A stretch of DNA of 6,576 nucleotides from an uncultured Lachnospiraceae bacterium. Lineage in GTDB: Bacteria > Bacillota > Clostridia > Lachnospirales > Lachnospiraceae. The notes under the pieces are model-generated. The model was not told the origin of the DNA, made no database searches, and saw only the letters and a program-made list of their open reading frames with translations. Below are positions 6,031-6,576 of this stretch, in pieces. Within the stretch, counting starts at the first letter, position 1, and each line of letters begins with the position of its first letter. The translations under genes were made by a program, and so were the position numbers. The stretch lies in the NCBI GenBank assembly GCA_910585075.1, contig CAJUED010000097.1, forward strand, positions 1 to 6,576, written 5' to 3'.

Positions 6031-6081
6031 CAACATGACACAGTTAGGACAGCTTTATGAGAAGGAAAAGATTGAGTATGC
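6031..6081 (+). repeat. Direct repeat, copy B (start of the 58-aa gene)
   Basis: Partner of 5720-5770, 50 of 51 bases identical. The shared ancestry extends upstream to a common CATGGAG (5696-5702 and 6021-6027). Copy B has 14 fewer bases between that point and the ATG, which breaks the reading frame to anything upstream. Confidence 0.9.
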
Positions 6082-6211
6082 TAACCAGAAAGTACGGGAA
6101 AACGCTAAAGAAATTGCAAAATCTTTACTTGAAGATGGCACTGAAATCATAAAGGTTATGAAAGCCACTGGTCTTACGGAGAAGGAACTTCTCAATCTTC
6201 AAAATGAATGA
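6035..6211 (+). CDS. Stand-alone 58-aa copy of the Rpn-like C-terminal module; candidate antitoxin
   Basis: The protein starts MTQLGQLYEKEKIEYAN and ends with a TGLTEKELLNLQ helix. Its first 17 residues are identical to the short form of the upstream gene, and the rest is related. A GGAG (6024-6027) lies 7 bases before the ATG. The upstream frame does not connect to it, so it must be translated on its own. It is probably a tandem duplication of the 3' end of the long gene that kept only the short product. If the short form blocks the long form, this would be a second, separately encoded inhibitor, or one with changed specificity (inference). No strong promoter was seen in 5925-6020, only a TATAGT at 6008-6013 without a -35, so read-through from the 4943 promoter is likely. 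The remnant-pseudogene alternative is less likely because the frame and motif are intact. Confidence 0.65.
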   Translation: MTQLGQLYEKEKIEYANQKVRENAKEIAKSLLEDGTEIIKVMKATGLTEKELLNLQNE

Positions 6212-6216
6212 TTAAC

Positions 6217-6233
6217 TGTATAAGAGGTATACA
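6217..6233 (+). repeat. AT-rich inverted repeat after the 58-aa gene
   Basis: TGTATA and TATACA are perfect 6-bp arms around AGAGG. It could be a small operator-like site, or chance in AT-rich DNA. It lies just before the terminator. Confidence 0.3.
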
Positions 6234-6242
6234 CAATGACTT

Positions 6243-6273
6243 AGGACCGGTTTTCACCGGTCCTTTTCTTTTT
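6243..6273 (+). terminator. Rho-independent terminator of the Rpn-like unit
   Basis: AGGACCGG (6243-6250) and CCGGTCCT (6257-6264) form a perfect 8-bp stem with loop TTTTCA, followed by TTTTCTTTTT. The T-run is on the + strand side, so it ends the rightward genes. Read leftward from the tRNA cluster it lacks a T-run. Confidence 0.9.
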
Positions 6274-6294
6274 GGCTCATCTTCAGTTTAGGAG

Positions 6295-6379
6295 CGTTTG
6301 CGGAAGGATTTGAACCTTCGGTGCGTTGCCGCACACCATCTTAGCAGGATGGCACCATAAACCACTCGGACACGCAAAC
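6295..6379 (-). tRNA. tRNA-Ser(GCT)
   Basis: Acceptor stem GTTTGCG (6373-6379 on the complement) pairs with CGCAAAC (6296-6302), with discriminator G. The anticodon stem CCATC/GATGG has loop CTGCTAA, anticodon GCT (6343-6345), reading AGC and AGT. The long variable arm GTGCG-GCAA-CGCAC is typical of a class II serine tRNA. The T arm is GAAGG-TTCAAAT-CCTTC. The 3' CCA is not encoded. Confidence 0.95.
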
Positions 6380-6385
6380 GTAAAG

Positions 6386-6468
6386 TGGATGGGGCAGGAC
6401 TCGAACCTGCGGTGTTTCTTTGTAACGGATTTACAGTCCGCTGCCCTCGCCGCTGGGCATACCCATCC
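6386..6468 (-). tRNA. tRNA-Tyr(GTA)
   Basis: The acceptor stem GGATGGG/CCCATCC is perfect, with discriminator A. The anticodon loop CTGTAAA gives GTA (6432-6434). There is a 14-base variable region, as in bacterial tyrosine tRNAs, and a T arm GCAGG-TTCGAGT-CCTGC. CCA is not encoded. Six bases separate it from tRNA-Ser. Confidence 0.95.
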
Positions 6469-6472
6469 GTGG

Positions 6473-6543
6473 GGTGACCAGGGGGAATCGAACCCCCGTG
6501 AGCAGAGCCACAATCTGCCGGACTGCCACTGTCCTATGGCCAC
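6473..6543 (-). tRNA. tRNA-His(GTG)
   Basis: Acceptor stem GTGGCCA/TGGTCAC contains one G-T pair; the discriminator is C, as in histidine tRNAs. The D arm GGAC-AGTGGCA-GTCC has a short loop. The anticodon stem GCAGA/TCTGC has loop TTGTGGC, anticodon GTG (6509-6511). The T arm is GGGGG-TTCGATT-CCCCC. The three bases after the discriminator read CCA (6470-6472), so the 3' end may be encoded, unlike in its neighbours. The base before position 1 is T, not the G usual at -1. Confidence 0.93.
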
Positions 6544-6545
6544 AG

Positions 6546-6576
6546 TAGCTCCTGCGGGACTTGAACCCGACATCTC
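6546..6576 (-). tRNA. Partial tRNA, 3' part only, isotype unknown
   Basis: Cut by the window edge. Visible are the T loop TTCAAGT with stem CGGG/CCCG, an acceptor 3' strand AGGAGCT and discriminator A. The anticodon is outside the window. Only two bases separate it from tRNA-His, so CCA is not encoded. The 5' strand should read close to AGCTCCT. Confidence 0.8.

Noticed and set aside
6283..6573. 96-codon open frame on the - strand
   Set aside because: It lies across four tRNA genes; the open frame is a by-product of tRNA sequence.
1..6576. CRISPR array, insertion sequence ends or integrase
   Set aside because: No set of regularly spaced repeats with spacers, no DDE or tyrosine-recombinase motifs, and no terminal inverted repeats were found. 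The Rpn-like genes are called transposase-related only by family name.

Overview
The window looks like accessory DNA from a gut Clostridia species, most likely Lachnospiraceae. The reasons are strong AGGAGG ribosome binding sites, a sigma-A-type promoter, roughly balanced GC, and two PD-(D/E)XK/Rpn-like proteins of a style I associate with that family. This assignment is inference; no taxonomic marker is present. All protein genes are on the + strand. The right edge carries a tight tRNA cluster on the - strand.

Left part (1-4044): a possible tail of an upstream gene overlaps two 22-bp tandem repeats, followed by a complete but divergent NAD-dependent DNA ligase (ligA, 64-2088). Behind it come an unrecognised 170-aa protein (2182-2694), a 66-aa double-CxxC zinc-ribbon-like protein (2640-2840) and a 397-aa cysteine-rich protein (2851-4044). 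The last ends in QLSLPL, an exact match to the beta-sliding-clamp-binding peptide of E. coli Hda. I read this as a DNA-replication or repair accessory module of a mobile element (inference).

Middle part (4149-6273): first comes a PDDEXK_2/Rpn-type nuclease homologue whose catalytic positions look destroyed (4149-4835). A strong stand-alone promoter (4943-4971) then drives a second, apparently intact PD-(D/E)XK-type protein (5052-5924). Inside the latter, a perfect in-frame Shine-Dalgarno and ATG (5707-5726) would make a 66-aa C-terminal protein. About 310 bp downstream, a free-standing 58-aa gene (6035-6211) begins with almost the same sequence at exactly that ATG. This matches the long-form toxin / intragenic short-form antitoxin arrangement known for E. 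coli RpnA, with an extra duplicated copy of the short form. It is the best candidate in the window for an undescribed variant of a defence system. A good rho-independent terminator (6243-6273) closes the unit.

Right edge (6295-6576, - strand): tRNA-Ser(GCT), tRNA-Tyr(GTA), tRNA-His(GTG) and a cut-off fourth tRNA, separated by only a few bases.
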